Assembly (NCBI GenBank): GCA_947499725.1
Contig: CANMPK010000006.1
Coordinates: 40,590-104,589, forward strand
Source of the DNA: an uncultured Paracoccaceae bacterium
GTDB taxonomy: Bacteria; Pseudomonadota; Alphaproteobacteria; Rhodobacterales; Rhodobacteraceae
Direction of reading: 5' to 3'
Length of the DNA: 64,000 nucleotides
Shown here: positions 49,801 through 61,700 of the stretch, one piece after another
Position numbering within the stretch: the stretch's first letter is position 1
How the letters are laid out: each line of letters opens with the position of its first letter
Notes under the pieces: generated by a model
Databases searched by the model: none
What the model was told of the DNA's origin: nothing
Seen by the model: the letters and a program-made list of their open reading frames with translations, nothing else
Position numbers and translations under genes: made by a program

Positions 49801-50972
49801 ACATCTACGCCCGTCTGCACGATCTGATCCTCGGCAAAGTTGCCGTGAAGGGTCCGAAAGGCGTGCGCTCGAATGCTGTGATCGACGAAGAAATGCTCTC
49901 CATGCTGACCCGCGGTCAGTGGTGGCAGCTGGCACTCGAAGATGAGGGCGACGCCCAAATCGTAGAAGCCCTGCACGAGCAGTACGAAATCCAGAAACGT
50001 GCGCTGGACGCACGCTTTGAGGATAAAGTCGAGAAAGTCCGTCGCGGCGATGATCTGCCACCGGGCGTTATGAAGATGGTCAAAGTCTTTATCGCGGTGA
50101 AGCGTAAGCTGCAGCCGGGCGATAAAATGGCGGGTCGTCACGGGAACAAAGGTGTTATTTCCAAGGTTGTACCAATGGAAGACATGCCGTTCCTCGAAGA
50201 CGGTACACCAGTCGACTTCTGTCTGAACCCTCTGGGTGTTCCATCGCGTATGAACGTTGGTCAGATCCTTGAAACCCACATGGGTTGGGCCGCACGCGGT
50301 CTGGGCATCAAAATTGACGATGCTCTGCAAGACTACCGCCGCTCTGGCGATCTGACTCCAGTGCGTGAAGCAATGGAAGAAGCCTATGGCGCAGATGTCT
50401 ACGAAGAAGGCATCGCCGGCATGGACGAAGACGAGCTGGTTAACGCAGCTGGTAACGTCACACGCGGTGTTCCGATTGCGACACCAGTATTTGACGGTGC
50501 GAAGGAAAGCGACGTAAACGACGCTCTGCTGCGCGCTGGCTTTAGCGAAAGCGGTCAGTCCATCTTGTTTGATGGCCGTACAGGCGAGCAATTCGCGCGT
50601 CCTGTTACCGTTGGCGTGAAATACCTGCTGAAACTGCACCACCTTGTGGATGACAAAATCCACGCGCGTTCTACTGGTCCATACTCGCTGGTTACTCAGC
50701 AGCCATTGGGCGGTAAAGCGCAGTTCGGTGGTCAGCGCTTCGGTGAGATGGAGGTCTGGGCTCTGGAAGCTTACGGCGCTGCATACACCCTGCAGGAAAT
50801 GCTGACTGTGAAATCGGATGACGTGGCTGGCCGGACGAAAGTCTACGAAAGCATCGTCAAAGGCGAAGACAACTTCGAGGCTGGCATCCCAGAATCCTTC
50901 AACGTTCTGGTGAAAGAAGTCCGCGGCCTTGGCCTGAACATGGAACTCCTGGATGCGGAGGTTGAGGAATAA
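46836..50972 (+). CDS. rpoB: DNA-directed RNA polymerase subunit beta
   Basis: [39 protein letters not shown]... full-length; start at internal ATG 46836. Confidence 0.99.
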   Translation: MAQTFLGQKRLRKYFGKIREVLEMPNLIEVQKSSYDLFLRSGDAETPTDGDGIQGVFQSVFPIKDFNETSILEFVGYELEKPKYDVEECMQRDMTYSAPLKVTLRLIVFDIDEDTGAKSVKDIKEQDVFMGDMPLMTPNGTFVVNGTERVIVSQMHRSPGVFFDHDKGKTHSSGKLLFACRIIPYRGSWLDFEFDAKDVVYARIDRRRKLPVTTLLYALGLDQEGICDAYFDTVNYKLEKGKGWATKFFPERVRGTRPVYDLVDAATGEVIAEAGKKVTPRAVKKLIDEGNVTELLIPHEQIIGKYVAKDLINEETGAIYVEAGDEITVEYDKDGDVIGGTLQDLMNAGITDIPVLDIDNVNVGPYIRNTMAIDKNMGRDTALMDIYRVMRPGEPPTVEAASALFDTLFFDSERYDLSAVGRVKMNMRLALDAEDTQRTLRKEDIISCIKALVELRDGKGDVDDIDHLGNRRVRSVGELMENQYRVGLLRMERAIKERMSSVEIDTVMPQDLINAKPAAAAVREFFGSSQLSQFMDQTNPLSEVTHKRRLSALGPGGLTRERAGFEVRDVHPTHYGRMCPIETPEGPNIGLINSLATFARVNKYGFIETPYRKVIDGQVTDEVQYMSATEEMRHTVAQANANLDEDGKFVNELVNTRQAGDYTMASVAAVDLIDVSPKQLVSVAASLIPFLENDDANRALMGSNMMRQAVPLLRAEAPLVGTGIEEVVARDSGAAIMAKRGGVIDQVDAQRIVIRATEDLELGDAGVDIYRLRKFQRSNQNTCINQRPLVKVGDRVTKGEVVADGPSTDMGELSLGKNVVVAFMPWNGYNYEDSILISERIARDDVFTSVHIEEFEVAARDTKLGPEEITRDIPNVGEEALRNLDEAGIVYIGADVEPGDILVGKITPKGESPMTPEEKLLRAIFGEKASDVRDTSLRVKPGDFGTVVEVRVFNRHGVEKDERALQIEREEVEALARDRDDELAILDRNIYARLHDLILGKVAVKGPKGVRSNAVIDEEMLSMLTRGQWWQLALEDEGDAQIVEALHEQYEIQKRALDARFEDKVEKVRRGDDLPPGVMKMVKVFIAVKRKLQPGDKMAGRHGNKGVISKVVPMEDMPFLEDGTPVDFCLNPLGVPSRMNVGQILETHMGWAARGLGIKIDDALQDYRRSGDLTPVREAMEEAYGADVYEEGIAGMDEDELVNAAGNVTRGVPIATPVFDGAKESDVNDALLRAGFSESGQSILFDGRTGEQFARPVTVGVKYLLKLHHLVDDKIHARSTGPYSLVTQQPLGGKAQFGGQRFGEMEVWALEAYGAAYTLQEMLTVKSDDVAGRTKVYESIVKGEDNFEAGIPESFNVLVKEVRGLGLNMELLDAEVEE

Positions 50973-51025
50973 GGGCCTCGGCCCTTCTTCCCTTCCACCC
51001 TTCCGCACTAATTTGAGGTATCAAA

Positions 51026-54000
51026 ATGAACCAGGAACTGACCAACAACCCGTTTAACCCTCTGACGCCACCAAAAGTCTTTGATGAAATCAAAGTCTCC
51101 CTGGCATCCCCAGAGCGGATTCTCTCTTGGTCCTACGGCGAAATCAAAAAGCCGGAAACAATCAACTACCGTACGTTCAAACCAGAACGCGACGGCCTGT
51201 TCTGCGCACGTATCTTTGGCCCAATCAAAGATTACGAATGCCTATGCGGCAAATATAAGCGCATGAAGTATCGCGGCGTTGTCTGCGAAAAATGTGGTGT
51301 TGAAGTTACGCTTCAAAAAGTACGCCGTGAGCGTATGGGCCACATCGAACTGGCTGCGCCTGTCGCACACATCTGGTTCCTGAAATCGCTGCCAAGCCGC
51401 ATCGGCCTGATGCTGGACATGACACTGCGTGATCTGGAACGTGTTCTGTACTTTGAAAACTACGTTGTCATCGAGCCGGGTCTGACCGACCTGCAATACG
51501 GTCAGATGATGACCGAAGAAGAGTACATGGACGCGCAAGACGCCTACGGTATGGACGCGTTCACCGCGAACATCGGCGCCGAAGCGATCCGTGACATGCT
51601 GGCCCAGATCGATCTGGAAGCCGAAGCCGAGCACCTGCGCGCAGAGCTGGCCGAAGCAACTGGCGAATTGAAGCCTAAGAAGATCATCAAGCGTCTGAAA
51701 GTTGTGGAATCCTTCTTGGAATCCGGCAACCGTCCAGAGTGGATGGTTATGACTGTGATCCCAGTGATCCCACCAGAACTGCGCCCACTGGTGCCTCTGG
51801 ATGGTGGCCGCTTTGCGACATCCGATCTGAACGATCTGTATCGCCGCGTGATCAACCGGAACAACCGTCTGAAGCGTCTGATCGAACTGCGTGCGCCTGA
51901 TATCATCGTACGTAACGAAAAGCGTATGCTTCAGGAATCCGTTGACGCTCTGTTCGACAACGGCCGTCGTGGTCGTGTGATCACTGGCGCCAACAAGCGT
52001 CCGCTGAAATCTCTGTCCGACATGCTGAAAGGTAAGCAGGGTCGTTTCCGTCAAAACCTTTTGGGTAAACGCGTAGACTTCTCCGGCCGTTCCGTCATTG
52101 TGACAGGTCCTGAACTGAAACTGCACCAGTGTGGTCTTCCTAAGAAGATGGCGCTCGAGCTGTTCAAACCGTTCATCTATTCCCGCCTTGAAGCCAAAGG
52201 TCTGTCTTCCACAGTGAAGCAAGCCAAGAAGCTGGTGGAAAAAGAACGTCCAGAAGTGTGGGATATCCTCGACGAGGTTATTCGCGAACACCCTGTCATG
52301 CTGAACCGTGCGCCGACTTTGCACCGTCTTGGCATTCAGGCCTTCGAACCAACCCTGATCGAAGGTAAAGCGATCCAGCTGCACCCGCTCGTATGTTCCG
52401 CGTTTAACGCTGACTTCGACGGTGACCAGATGGCGGTTCACGTTCCTCTGAGCCTCGAAGCTCAGCTGGAAGCACGTGTTCTGATGATGTCCACAAACAA
52501 CGTTCTGTCGCCTGCAAACGGTGCACCAATCATCGTTCCGTCTCAGGATATGATTTTGGGCCTGTACTACGTGACCATCGCACGCGATGGCATGAAGGGC
52601 GAAGGCATGGTCTTCTCTTCCATCGAAGAGGTAGAGCACGCGTTGGACGCTGGTGTTGTACACCTGCACACCAAAATTCAGGCCCGTATCCCTCAGATCG
52701 ACGAAAACGGTCTCGAAGTGATGAAACGTTTCGAAACGACCCCAGGTCGTGTGAAACTGGGCGCGCTGCTGCCGCAAAACGCGAAAGCACCGTTTGAACT
52801 GGTGAACCGTCTTCTGCGTAAGAAAGACGTTCAGAACGTGATTGATACGGTCTACCGCTACTGTGGTCAGAAAGAATCCGTGATCTTCTGTGACCAGATC
52901 ATGTCCATGGGCTTCAAAGAAGCGTTCAAGGCAGGCATCTCGTTCGGTAAAGACGACATGGTTATCCCTGACACCAAGTGGACATTGGTCGACGATACAC
53001 GTGATCAGGTAAAAGACTTCGAACAACAGTACATGGACGGCCTGATCACTCAGGGCGAAAAGTACAACAAAGTTGTTGATGCGTGGTCGAAGTGTAACGA
53101 CAAAGTCACTGATGCGATGATGAACACCATCTCCGCAGCGAAGCATGACGAAGCCGGTACTGAAATGGAGCCAAACTCCGTTTACATGATGGCCCACTCT
53201 GGTGCGCGTGGCTCGGTGACACAGATGAAACAGCTGGGTGGTATGCGTGGTCTGATGGCCCGTCCAAACGGCGACATTATCGAAACACCGGTTATCTCGA
53301 ACTTTAAAGAAGGTCTGACCGTTCTCGAATACTTCAACTCCACACACGGTGCTCGTAAGGGTTTGTCTGATACGGCGTTGAAAACAGCGAACTCCGGTTA
53401 CCTGACACGTCGTCTGGTTGACGTTGCTCAAGACTGCATCGTGCGTATGCTCGATTGTGGCACCGAAAACGCGATCACTGCGGAAGCAGCGGTTAACGAC
53501 GGTGAAGTTGTGGCAACTCTGGCAGAACGTGTTCTGGGTCGTGTGGCTGCAGAAGATATCGTTCGCCCAGGCACAGACGAAGTTCTGGTGTCCAAAGGCC
53601 AACTGATTGACGAGCTGATGTCTGACTCAGTCGGCGAAGCGGGTGTTGCCTCTGCACGCATCCGTTCCCCACTGACATGTGAGGCCGAAGAAGGCGTCTG
53701 CGCAATGTGCTACGGTCGTGACCTTGCACGCGGTACCATCGTGAACACAGGTGAAGCTGTCGGTATTATCGCCGCACAGTCCATCGGTGAACCAGGTACA
53801 CAGCTGACAATGCGTACATTCCACATTGGTGGTGTTGCGCAGGGTGGCCAACAGTCCTTCCAGGAAGCGTCTCAAGAAGGTACAATCCGCCTTGAGAACC
53901 CGAACCTGCTGGACAACACCATGGGCGAGACCATGGTCATGGGCCGCAACATGAAGATGGAAATCATCGACGGCAACGGCGATGTGCGCGTGACTCACAA

Positions 54001-55276
54001 AATCAGCTACGGTTCCAAGCTCTTCGTCAAAGATGGCGACACAATCGAGCGTGGCGCGAAGCTGTTTGAATGGGATCCGTTCACACTGCCAATCATCGCG
54101 GAAAAAGCGGGTAAAGCGAAATACGTGGACCTCGTGTCCGGTCTCGCAGTACGCGACGTAACCGATGAAGCCACAGGTATGACACAGAAAATCGTAACCG
54201 ATTGGCGTTCCGCGCCAAAAGGCAACGAGCTGAAGCCAGAAATCATTTTGGTCGACGCAGATGGCGAGCCAGTCCGCAACGCGGCCGGCAACCCAGTGAC
54301 ATACCCAATGTCTGTTGATGCGATCCTGTCCGCTGAAGACGGTCAGACTGTTGAAGCCGGTGACGTTATCGCGCGTATCCCACGTGAGGGCGCGAAAACA
54401 AAAGACATTACCGGTGGTCTGCCTCGCGTTGCGGAACTGTTCGAAGCCCGTCGTCCAAAAGACCACGCGATCATCGCAGAAGCCGATGGTTACGTACGCT
54501 TTGGCCGCGACTACAAGAACAAGCGTCGTATCGCGATCGAACCAGCTGACGAGTCCGCGGAAACCATCGAATACATGGTGCCGAAGGGTAAGCACATTCC
54601 TGTACAAGAAGGCGACTTCGTACAGAAAGGTGATTACATCATGGACGGTAACCCAGCGCCGCATGACATCCTGTCCATCATGGGTGTCGAAGCACTGGCG
54701 AACTACATGATCGACGAAGTTCAGGACGTTTACCGCCTGCAGGGTGTTAAGATTAACGATAAACACATCGAAGTTATCGTGCGTCAAATGCTGCAGAAAT
54801 GGGAAATCTCCGACTCTGGCGAGACAACCCTGCTCAAAGGCGAACACGTTGATAAGCAAGAATTCGAAGCAGCCAACAAAAAAGCTCTGGATCGCGGCAA
54901 GCGTCCAGCGCAAGGCGCGCCGATCCTCTTGGGTATCACCAAAGCGTCCCTGCAGACACGTTCCTTCATCTCTGCCGCGTCCTTCCAGGAAACAACACGC
55001 GTTCTGACCGAGGCCTCTGTCCAAGGTAAGAAAGACAAGCTGGTTGGCCTGAAAGAAAACGTCATCGTGGGTCGTCTGATCCCTGCGGGTACAGGCGGGG
55101 CAACCCAATCTGTGCGCAAGGTTGCGACAGATCGTGACAACGTGGTGCTTGAAGCGCGTCGCGAAGAAGCCGAACAAGCCGCCGCACTGGCAGCTCCAAA
55201 GGCAGATGACTTCGCAGCAGCGGAAGACATCTTCGACAGCGGTCTGGTCGAAACACCAGAAGCGCGCGAAGAATAA
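51026..55276 (+). CDS. rpoC: DNA-directed RNA polymerase subunit beta'
   Basis: [82 protein letters not shown]. Confidence 0.99.
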   Translation: MNQELTNNPFNPLTPPKVFDEIKVSLASPERILSWSYGEIKKPETINYRTFKPERDGLFCARIFGPIKDYECLCGKYKRMKYRGVVCEKCGVEVTLQKVRRERMGHIELAAPVAHIWFLKSLPSRIGLMLDMTLRDLERVLYFENYVVIEPGLTDLQYGQMMTEEEYMDAQDAYGMDAFTANIGAEAIRDMLAQIDLEAEAEHLRAELAEATGELKPKKIIKRLKVVESFLESGNRPEWMVMTVIPVIPPELRPLVPLDGGRFATSDLNDLYRRVINRNNRLKRLIELRAPDIIVRNEKRMLQESVDALFDNGRRGRVITGANKRPLKSLSDMLKGKQGRFRQNLLGKRVDFSGRSVIVTGPELKLHQCGLPKKMALELFKPFIYSRLEAKGLSSTVKQAKKLVEKERPEVWDILDEVIREHPVMLNRAPTLHRLGIQAFEPTLIEGKAIQLHPLVCSAFNADFDGDQMAVHVPLSLEAQLEARVLMMSTNNVLSPANGAPIIVPSQDMILGLYYVTIARDGMKGEGMVFSSIEEVEHALDAGVVHLHTKIQARIPQIDENGLEVMKRFETTPGRVKLGALLPQNAKAPFELVNRLLRKKDVQNVIDTVYRYCGQKESVIFCDQIMSMGFKEAFKAGISFGKDDMVIPDTKWTLVDDTRDQVKDFEQQYMDGLITQGEKYNKVVDAWSKCNDKVTDAMMNTISAAKHDEAGTEMEPNSVYMMAHSGARGSVTQMKQLGGMRGLMARPNGDIIETPVISNFKEGLTVLEYFNSTHGARKGLSDTALKTANSGYLTRRLVDVAQDCIVRMLDCGTENAITAEAAVNDGEVVATLAERVLGRVAAEDIVRPGTDEVLVSKGQLIDELMSDSVGEAGVASARIRSPLTCEAEEGVCAMCYGRDLARGTIVNTGEAVGIIAAQSIGEPGTQLTMRTFHIGGVAQGGQQSFQEASQEGTIRLENPNLLDNTMGETMVMGRNMKMEIIDGNGDVRVTHKISYGSKLFVKDGDTIERGAKLFEWDPFTLPIIAEKAGKAKYVDLVSGLAVRDVTDEATGMTQKIVTDWRSAPKGNELKPEIILVDADGEPVRNAAGNPVTYPMSVDAILSAEDGQTVEAGDVIARIPREGAKTKDITGGLPRVAELFEARRPKDHAIIAEADGYVRFGRDYKNKRRIAIEPADESAETIEYMVPKGKHIPVQEGDFVQKGDYIMDGNPAPHDILSIMGVEALANYMIDEVQDVYRLQGVKINDKHIEVIVRQMLQKWEISDSGETTLLKGEHVDKQEFEAANKKALDRGKRPAQGAPILLGITKASLQTRSFISAASFQETTRVLTEASVQGKKDKLVGLKENVIVGRLIPAGTGGATQSVRKVATDRDNVVLEARREEAEQAAALAAPKADDFAAAEDIFDSGLVETPEAREE

Positions 55277-55296
55277 GCGTCAGCTCATAAAAGACA

Positions 55297-55325
55297 AAAA
55301 ACCCCCGGCCTTGGCTGGGGGTTTT
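55297..55325 (+). terminator. Rho-independent terminator of rpoBC
   Basis: AAAAACCCCCGGCCTTGGCTGGGGGTTTT. Confidence 0.88.
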
Positions 55326-55415
55326 GCTTTTGTAGGGGAGTGAAGCAAAGTGAGAGGCGATTTCACCAGAGAGGACCTGAACAACAAGCCCAACCCCTTA
55401 GTGAATGACCAATTG

Positions 55416-57041
55416 CTAAGACATCTCTAGCTCTGACCAAGTGCGATCAAAACGACCGGCTGCAAGATCTTCCTTGGATATCCATATCTGAAGTAAGCAA
55501 CCTCTCAGGTTCACAGCCGTCCCAAATTGATCAGAGATCTGAAAAAGCAGAACCGCGTCAGCATTGGTATCTCTGCCTTGCTGAATTTGATCACCAACTC
55601 CGAACATCTGGATCGGATAATCCTCAAGACGGACGCCAACCGCAGATTTCGGCACGTCACATGTCGCGGCAGACGCTACCGGTTTTATTGGCTCTTTTTT
55701 GGGCTTAATGACCAAGCCGAGCCTTTTCACTTCGTCAAATGCGTCGTTCACGGAGGAATGGACAGAGTCGAATAACATACCTGTTGTTAGGTAATGAGTA
55801 TGGTTCTCGAGAAGCTTTAGTTTTGCCGTTGCTTCCGCTTCTTCTCCCTCAACAACGATGCTGTTTAAGAAATCGATGAGCTTTCTTTTGATCTGATTTG
55901 GAAGAGCGCCATCCGACGCCGAGTGAGACATTTCTAGCCAATGGATCAATTGGGCGTCCGGCAAGAGATTTGAACTCAAATCCTCCGTGGGAACCGGTAA
56001 TTCATCATTGGGTTGTCGAATTAGGGATTTGACCTTGGATAACCCACGTTCACAACGCTTACGTAAGCCATTCGTGCGTACACGTTCGAGCCAACCTTTC
56101 TGGACCTTGAAAGCCTCAGTCGAAGCCTCATGGAAGTCGTTCAGTAACCGCAAAGAGAAACTTTGGGACAGAGCGTACAGAAACCCCCATGTTAGATACC
56201 CATCGTGCAAGTCAGAATGATAGTTCCCGCTTAGGTGTTTGGTGAAAGTGCGATCAAGCACTGGCTTGGGCGATGATGGACGCTTGCGTAAAAAGGGCTT
56301 GATGGCGCCCCGAACCTCGCGGCGATTTCTGTCAGTGCCAGCTTGCAAGGCCGCATAATAGTCCTGCCACGCCGCGTCGAATGCACGTTGTTCCGGTGTA
56401 TCTGGTTTCTCGGAACTTCTGCTAAGGCGCCTTTGCTCTTTGACAGAAAGTTGCTTGTAAGCCGCCTGCCTTTCAAGGGAGAGGGCGCGATATTTCTTGA
56501 ACCAAGACTGATCCGCGCGCCAAGTTCGGTACGGGATGGCCTGCACCGATTGCGGGGGCAGAAGCTTTGGATGAATGAGGGCCTCTTCATCCACGTAAAG
56601 CGCATCATACTCCGAATCTGGCCCGATTTCATCTAGATCTTCAGGGGCTGCTCTCTCGGGCAGTTCCTTCGGGCTTTGCGGAAAGTACAAAACGACGGGA
56701 TCACAGCCATGCAGACAGTCGCCCATAAGAGGTAGAAAAATGCTCAGCGTGCCTGTCGAAGGCTTTGCAACAAAAGGAAGGCTTTCTTCCGGCAATTCCA
56801 GACGCCTCGGGATCCCCGCAAGATCAATTTCCGCAAAGAAGTGCAGGCGCAATCTGTTTTCCGACGTCCACTCGGTCTCTGGCGTTATGTGTTCGGGCCA
56901 TTCGGTACCCTTCGGCAGCCGCGGCAGACCACCAAACCGAACAGCGGTGTGCTCGGGGTGGGGCTCTTCTAAAGGGCACAAAATAAGAGCGGCTTCTGCG
57001 GTAAGCTCTATATCGGGTGTGTCTATTGTCTTCTGCGCCAT
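55416..57041 (-). CDS. DUF1963/YwqG-like domain protein
   Basis: VRFGGLPRLPKGTEWPEHITPETEWTSENRLRLHFFAEIDLAGIPRRLELPEESLPFVAKPSTGTLSIFLPL resembles YwqG; start placed at MAQKTIDTPDIEL (57041). Confidence 0.7.
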   Translation of the reverse strand: MAQKTIDTPDIELTAEAALILCPLEEPHPEHTAVRFGGLPRLPKGTEWPEHITPETEWTSENRLRLHFFAEIDLAGIPRRLELPEESLPFVAKPSTGTLSIFLPLMGDCLHGCDPVVLYFPQSPKELPERAAPEDLDEIGPDSEYDALYVDEEALIHPKLLPPQSVQAIPYRTWRADQSWFKKYRALSLERQAAYKQLSVKEQRRLSRSSEKPDTPEQRAFDAAWQDYYAALQAGTDRNRREVRGAIKPFLRKRPSSPKPVLDRTFTKHLSGNYHSDLHDGYLTWGFLYALSQSFSLRLLNDFHEASTEAFKVQKGWLERVRTNGLRKRCERGLSKVKSLIRQPNDELPVPTEDLSSNLLPDAQLIHWLEMSHSASDGALPNQIKRKLIDFLNSIVVEGEEAEATAKLKLLENHTHYLTTGMLFDSVHSSVNDAFDEVKRLGLVIKPKKEPIKPVASAATCDVPKSAVGVRLEDYPIQMFGVGDQIQQGRDTNADAVLLFQISDQFGTAVNLRGCLLQIWISKEDLAAGRFDRTWSELEMS

Positions 57042-57120
57042 GAAATGCCTCGGTTTGAAATTTTTCTTATCTAATAGGTATTTAAAATCCGCTCCACTCT
57101 GACCTGTCAAGCTGTGCAGC

Positions 57121-58614
57121 ATGGCGTCAGCCAAACAACCTCTTGACCTAAACCTAACTTCAAGTCGCAGGGTGTGTGCTCCTAAATTGCACTGGAGTCT
57201 CCCCTTGGCCAATTCCCCCATACCCACCGACAGGAAAAGAATATTCGCAGCACTCTGCGCGCCCAGCGTGGCGATCATGCTGGCAGCGTTTGGAATAAGT
57301 TCCGCCGCCGTCACATTACCAGAGGTCTCAGGCGCCTTTGTGGCTCAGGGCCCCAACCCGACACTCATCGTCTCCATCTACATCCTCGCTGTCACATCGC
57401 TTGTTGTGCCGGTCGGACGTGCCGGCGATGTCTATGGCAAACGGGCTGTCCTGATTTCGGGCCTGTGCGTCTTTACCCTCGGTGCCGCCTTGGCCTCAGC
57501 CGCGGCGACCCTACAGGTTTTGATCGCCAGCAGATTTGTCCAAGGCGCAGGCGCAGCGGCCATGATGGCCATGCCACTGGCCTTGGTGCGCGATCTGGTG
57601 CCGTCTGGGCAAATCGGGCGTTGGATGGGGCTTTTGGGAAGCATGACAGCCATCGGAACAGCCTCAGGCCCCGCGATCGCAGGCGCCACAGTAGCCGCCT
57701 TTGGCTGGCGCGCGGTGTATGTGCTGCAAGTCCCGATTGCTTTGGCGACCCTCATACTGTGCTTCATCTGGCTGCGAGCTGGCGCAACGCAGGCTGAGAA
57801 AAAGTCGATCGATTTTCCCGGTGCGGCGGCCTTGGCCCTTTTCCTCGCTGCGATAACCTTCCTTATCTCTGGCTTGGGCAACGGGCTGGATCGCACGGAT
57901 GGTCTGCTTGCCTTGCTCGCAATAGGCGCGCTGATGGCCTTCAAGGTGATCGAAACCCGAAGCGCATCACCCATCATCCCATTTGATCTCCTACGCTCCA
58001 GCCACCTGCGCATAAGCTTTGCTATGAACGCCATCGTGTCTCTTGTGATGATGGGTATGCTCGTGATCGGACCCTTTTTCCTCATGAACGGGCTGGGGCT
58101 GACAACCGCGCAAATGGGCCTCGCCATGAGTGTCGGCCCAATCTCGGCCGCACTCAGCGGCGTTCCAGCCGGGCGGCTCACAGAAAAACTTGGCGCAGAC
58201 CATGCAGTAACAGCCGGCGCCAGCGCGATGGCCTTGGCATGTGTGGCCATGTCCGCGCTGCCTTACATGTTTGGACTTGTCGGGTTTGTTCTGGCCTTCA
58301 TTCTTCTGGCGCCCAGCTATCAGGTGTTTCTGGCCGCGCTCAACACATCCGTCATGCAGCGCGCCTCTGACCAACAGCAGGGCGTCACATCGGCAGTCCT
58401 TAATCTCAGCCGCAACTTTGGCTTTATCCTCGGAGCCGGATCCGTCAGCGCAATCTTTTGGGCCTTAGTCTCTTTGAGCAATGGCACGCAAAGCGCGCGT
58501 TTCGCCATGGCAGGGAGCTTTGCGATCTGCTTTGTCTGCGTGCTTGGGGTCGCCTTGCTATCGGTACGCTCGCGCGGCCATGGCCTAAAGAGACGGCGCG
58601 CTGCACAGGGATGA
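57121..58614 (+). CDS. MFS transporter (DHA2-like drug:H+ antiporter type)
   Basis: VSIYILAVTSLVVPVGRAGDVYGKRAVLISGLCVFTLGAALASAAATLQVLIASRFVQGAGAAAMMAMPLALVRDLVPSGQIGRWMGLLGSMTAIGTASGPAIAG; N-terminal start uncertain. Confidence 0.9.
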   Translation: MASAKQPLDLNLTSSRRVCAPKLHWSLPLANSPIPTDRKRIFAALCAPSVAIMLAAFGISSAAVTLPEVSGAFVAQGPNPTLIVSIYILAVTSLVVPVGRAGDVYGKRAVLISGLCVFTLGAALASAAATLQVLIASRFVQGAGAAAMMAMPLALVRDLVPSGQIGRWMGLLGSMTAIGTASGPAIAGATVAAFGWRAVYVLQVPIALATLILCFIWLRAGATQAEKKSIDFPGAAALALFLAAITFLISGLGNGLDRTDGLLALLAIGALMAFKVIETRSASPIIPFDLLRSSHLRISFAMNAIVSLVMMGMLVIGPFFLMNGLGLTTAQMGLAMSVGPISAALSGVPAGRLTEKLGADHAVTAGASAMALACVAMSALPYMFGLVGFVLAFILLAPSYQVFLAALNTSVMQRASDQQQGVTSAVLNLSRNFGFILGAGSVSAIFWALVSLSNGTQSARFAMAGSFAICFVCVLGVALLSVRSRGHGLKRRRAAQG

Positions 58615-58743
58615 CCCGCGCCGCATTCAGAAACCTGAGCCCCAGCACAACATCCGCGCGCGCCCCACACAAACCACCTTTCCCCCACGTCGCCCAGGGT
58701 CTAAGTTGCCGCTAACGAACTCCAACACAGACAAGGGCAGGGC

Positions 58744-59634
58744 ATGAACGTCTCAGACAATATGCGCGGGGCGTTTTTCATGATGCTGACCATGCTCTGC
58801 TTCACCCTTGGTGACACCTTCACCAAGATCGTCCTCAAATCCCTGCCGCTTACACACTTCATCTTTATCCGTGGCTGTTTCTGCGTGTTGTTCATCGGCC
58901 TTGTGGCTTGGGCCATGGGCGCATTGAAATTTAACCTAAGCAAAAGAGACTGGCGCCTGCTCACCCTGCGCAGTGTCGCCGAAGCGGGGGCGACGTTCCT
59001 ATTCCTCAGTGCCCTGCGCACCATGGATCTGGCCAACGCCACCGCCGTTTTGCAATTCTTGCCGCTCAGCCTTGCTCTCGCCGCTGCGGTGTTCTTCCGC
59101 GAACCGCTCGGCTGGCGCCGCATGGCTGCGATCCTGATCGGCTTTTTCGGCATGCTGTTGATTGTGCGCCCAGGCACGGATGGGTTTGAACCCGATAGCC
59201 TCTATGCGCTCGGAGCCGTCTTTTGTGTCACGATCCGAGACCTCTCCGCCCGCCGTCTGTCCAAAGATGTGCCGCCCCTGATGGGCGCGCTTATCATGGC
59301 GGTTGCTGTGGCAGTGCTGTCTTTCTACTTCGCAGTGATCACCCCTTGGGAAGGGATCGCCTTGCCAAGTCTGGGCTTCACCGCCCTAGGGGCGGCATGT
59401 CTCTCAATGGGATACCTGCTGCTTGTGCTCGCCATGCGCTTTGGCGAAATCGCCTTCGTCGCGCCTTTCCGCTACACAGGGCTCGTCTTTGCGCTGATCT
59501 TTGGCTTTCTGATTTTCGGAGACTTCCCCGACGGGCTCACCCTGATCGGCGCGGCCATCGTGGTCAGCACCGGTATCTTTACACTGTACCGAGAAACCGT
59601 GGCCAAACGTCAGGCAAACGCCGCGCGCACCTGA
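58744..59634 (+). CDS. DMT superfamily (EamA) transporter
   Basis: MNVSDNMRGAFFMMLTMLCFTLGDTFTKIVLKSLPLTHFIFIRGCFCVLFIGLVAWAMG; two EamA-like repeats. Confidence 0.9.
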   Translation: MNVSDNMRGAFFMMLTMLCFTLGDTFTKIVLKSLPLTHFIFIRGCFCVLFIGLVAWAMGALKFNLSKRDWRLLTLRSVAEAGATFLFLSALRTMDLANATAVLQFLPLSLALAAAVFFREPLGWRRMAAILIGFFGMLLIVRPGTDGFEPDSLYALGAVFCVTIRDLSARRLSKDVPPLMGALIMAVAVAVLSFYFAVITPWEGIALPSLGFTALGAACLSMGYLLLVLAMRFGEIAFVAPFRYTGLVFALIFGFLIFGDFPDGLTLIGAAIVVSTGIFTLYRETVAKRQANAART

Positions 59635-60431
59635 TCACTGTCGATGGCAAAGGTCTTCTTGAAATGGGCCTCGCCGGCGGCATCCAGAAGTTCAAAGTCC
59701 AACTGCTTCACACCGGCCTTTTGACGCGAGTCATTAAACCCATTGTGCCCCCGCACGAACATATCCTCATCCGTATAGGTCACGGTTGGCATCACGCGGT
59801 TAAGCTTGCCATGGGCAAAGTTCATGATCGTCTGCTGCTGATACTGCGCCACGGCCATGCCCAGAGCGACGCCATAATAGGGCATCACATGCGCCTTAGA
59901 CATCATGCCCTCGGCTGTCGGCAGGGCAGAATACCCACGGTTAAAATCAATCCCCACCATAGGCTGGCTGGCCATCAACCCTGCGCAATCCGCCGCAGCC
60001 CCGCGCAACCGCTCGACAAACCGCACCGACACCGCATCATCATCGTCATGGCGAAACTGTAGGCTCGGCAAAGCCGTATCGCGGTCGATATGATCATTGA
60101 TGATCTGCTTCATGACGGGCCGATGCTGCTTCGGCGGCATCGCCACGATCTTGGCTTGCGGCATATCCGCAGTCATATCCTGCAAACGCGCCAGATAAGG
60201 CGCGGGCATACAGTCGCCAATGACGATCAAGAAGGTAAAGTTCTGATCCGTCTGCGCCTTCAAGCCGGGCAGGGCGATGGTTTCAAACATCGCCAACCGC
60301 TCGTCCATCCGCTCAGGCGCATAGAGATACGCGCGGCGATCCTCGATACTTTCGTGTTCGACCTGAAAGCCACCCAACGCCGGATAGGAAAACCGACAAA
60401 GCCCGATGACTTGCATATCCTGACTGTTCAT
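59610..60431 (-). CDS. Putative glycosyltransferase (rhamnosyltransferase-like family)
   Basis: MQVIGLCRFSYPALGGFQVEHESIEDRRAYLYAPERMDERLAMFETIALPGLKAQTDQNFTFLIVIGDCMPAPYLARLQDM...LQFRHDDDDAVSVRFVERLR. Confidence 0.8.
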   Translation of the reverse strand: MNSQDMQVIGLCRFSYPALGGFQVEHESIEDRRAYLYAPERMDERLAMFETIALPGLKAQTDQNFTFLIVIGDCMPAPYLARLQDMTADMPQAKIVAMPPKQHRPVMKQIINDHIDRDTALPSLQFRHDDDDAVSVRFVERLRGAAADCAGLMASQPMVGIDFNRGYSALPTAEGMMSKAHVMPYYGVALGMAVAQYQQQTIMNFAHGKLNRVMPTVTYTDEDMFVRGHNGFNDSRQKAGVKQLDFELLDAAGEAHFKKTFAIDSDQVRAAFA

Positions 60432-60698
60432 AGGAAGGTCCTAGCGCTGCTCAAGTGTTTTGCCAAAGAATGCCAGCGCATCAGGCGAAGAGCAACGCTC
60501 AATACACGCTAAACCTGCGCAGAGCCAAACGTCCTGACCGCAGAGCAGGGCGCCTCGGCCTGATACTGTTGACATACCCCCCGACTCCCCCTATACGCCC
60601 GCTTATCCGGCTATGGGACAAGTGTGCCCAACGCCGAAATCAAAATTTCAGTGGCTAAGGTCCATACCGCTTTTTGGTGTGCACCCTCTGGAAACTAA

Positions 60699-60733
60699 CC
60701 GCGACGTTCGCCTCGGAATGGGAACGTTTGCGG
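60699..60733 (+). promoter_or_regulatory. Stem-loop in rpsL leader
   Basis: CCGC-g-ACGTTC / GAACGT-tt-GCGG. Confidence 0.55.
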
Positions 60734-60821
60734 CTTTTCGCTATGTGGCAACGCGTAGTGTCGGAAATAAGTAGCGTATGGGGCAACCCATGCAGAATGA
60801 GTTAGGAAACGGGATTACCCT

Positions 60822-61193
60822 ATGCCAACGATCCAACAGCTGATCCGCAAGCCGCGTCAGCCTAAAATCAAGCGCTCCAAGTCACAGCACCTGGAGCAGT
60901 GCCCACAGAAACGCGGCGTTTGCACACGCGTTTACACAACCACGCCTAAGAAACCGAACTCCGCGATGCGTAAAGTTGCGAAAGTTCGTCTGACAAACGG
61001 CTACGAAGTTATCTCTTACATCCCGGGTGAATCCCACAACCTTCAGGAACACTCCGTGGTTCTGATCCGTGGCGGCCGTGTAAAAGACCTTCCGGGTGTC
61101 CGTTACCACATCCTCCGCGGTGTTCTGGATACCCAAGGTGTTAAAGACCGTAAGCAACGTCGTTCCAAGTACGGCGCGAAGCGTCCTAAGTAA
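60822..61193 (+). CDS. rpsL: 30S ribosomal protein S12
   Basis: [63 protein letters not shown]. Confidence 0.99.
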   Translation: MPTIQQLIRKPRQPKIKRSKSQHLEQCPQKRGVCTRVYTTTPKKPNSAMRKVAKVRLTNGYEVISYIPGESHNLQEHSVVLIRGGRVKDLPGVRYHILRGVLDTQGVKDRKQRRSKYGAKRPK

Positions 61194-61208
61194 GAAGGAT
61201 ATTTATAG

Positions 61209-61679
61209 ATGTCTCGTCGTCACGCTGCAGAAAAACGTGAAGTATTGCCTGACGCCAAATTTGGCGATCGCGTACTTTCTAAATTCATGAACAACCTGAT
61301 GATCGACGGTAAAAAGTCGGTTGCAGAAAAGATCGTTTACAACGCGCTAGACCGTGTTGAATCCAAGATCAAACGCGCTCCAGTGGAAGTGTTCCACGAA
61401 GCGCTGGACAACATCAAACCGTCCGTAGAGGTTCGCTCTCGTCGTGTTGGTGGTGCCACATATCAGGTTCCTGTTGAGGTTCGCCCTGAGCGCCGTGAAG
61501 CACTGGCAATTCGCTGGTTGATCACTGCCTCCCGCGGTCGCAACGAAAACACAATGGAAGAGCGCCTCGCAGGTGAACTTCTGGATGCCGTGAACTCTCG
61601 CGGTAACGCTGTTAAAAAGCGCGAAGATACTCACAAGATGGCAGATGCGAACAAAGCATTCAGCCATTATCGCTGGTAA
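61209..61679 (+). CDS. rpsG: 30S ribosomal protein S7
   Basis: [50 protein letters not shown]. Confidence 0.99.
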   Translation: MSRRHAAEKREVLPDAKFGDRVLSKFMNNLMIDGKKSVAEKIVYNALDRVESKIKRAPVEVFHEALDNIKPSVEVRSRRVGGATYQVPVEVRPERREALAIRWLITASRGRNENTMEERLAGELLDAVNSRGNAVKKREDTHKMADANKAFSHYRW

Positions 61680-61700
61680 TCCCAAAAGGTATTTTGACCA

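Noticed and set aside
46827-51008. 1393-aa ORF antisense to the whole of rpoB
   Set aside because: Its codons are in register with rpoB (both frames are 0 mod 3), so it is open simply because rpoB avoids TTA, CTA and TCA codons. The translation is Cys/His/Phe-rich and resembles no family.
51242-55177. 786-aa and 516-aa ORFs antisense to rpoC
   Set aside because: Same codon-usage artefact; no recognisable protein features or independent RBS.
57042-57314. N-terminal extension of the DUF1963 ORF overlapping the MFS gene start
   Set aside because: Internal ATG at 57041 avoids overlap with the divergent gene; extension looks like chance ORF.
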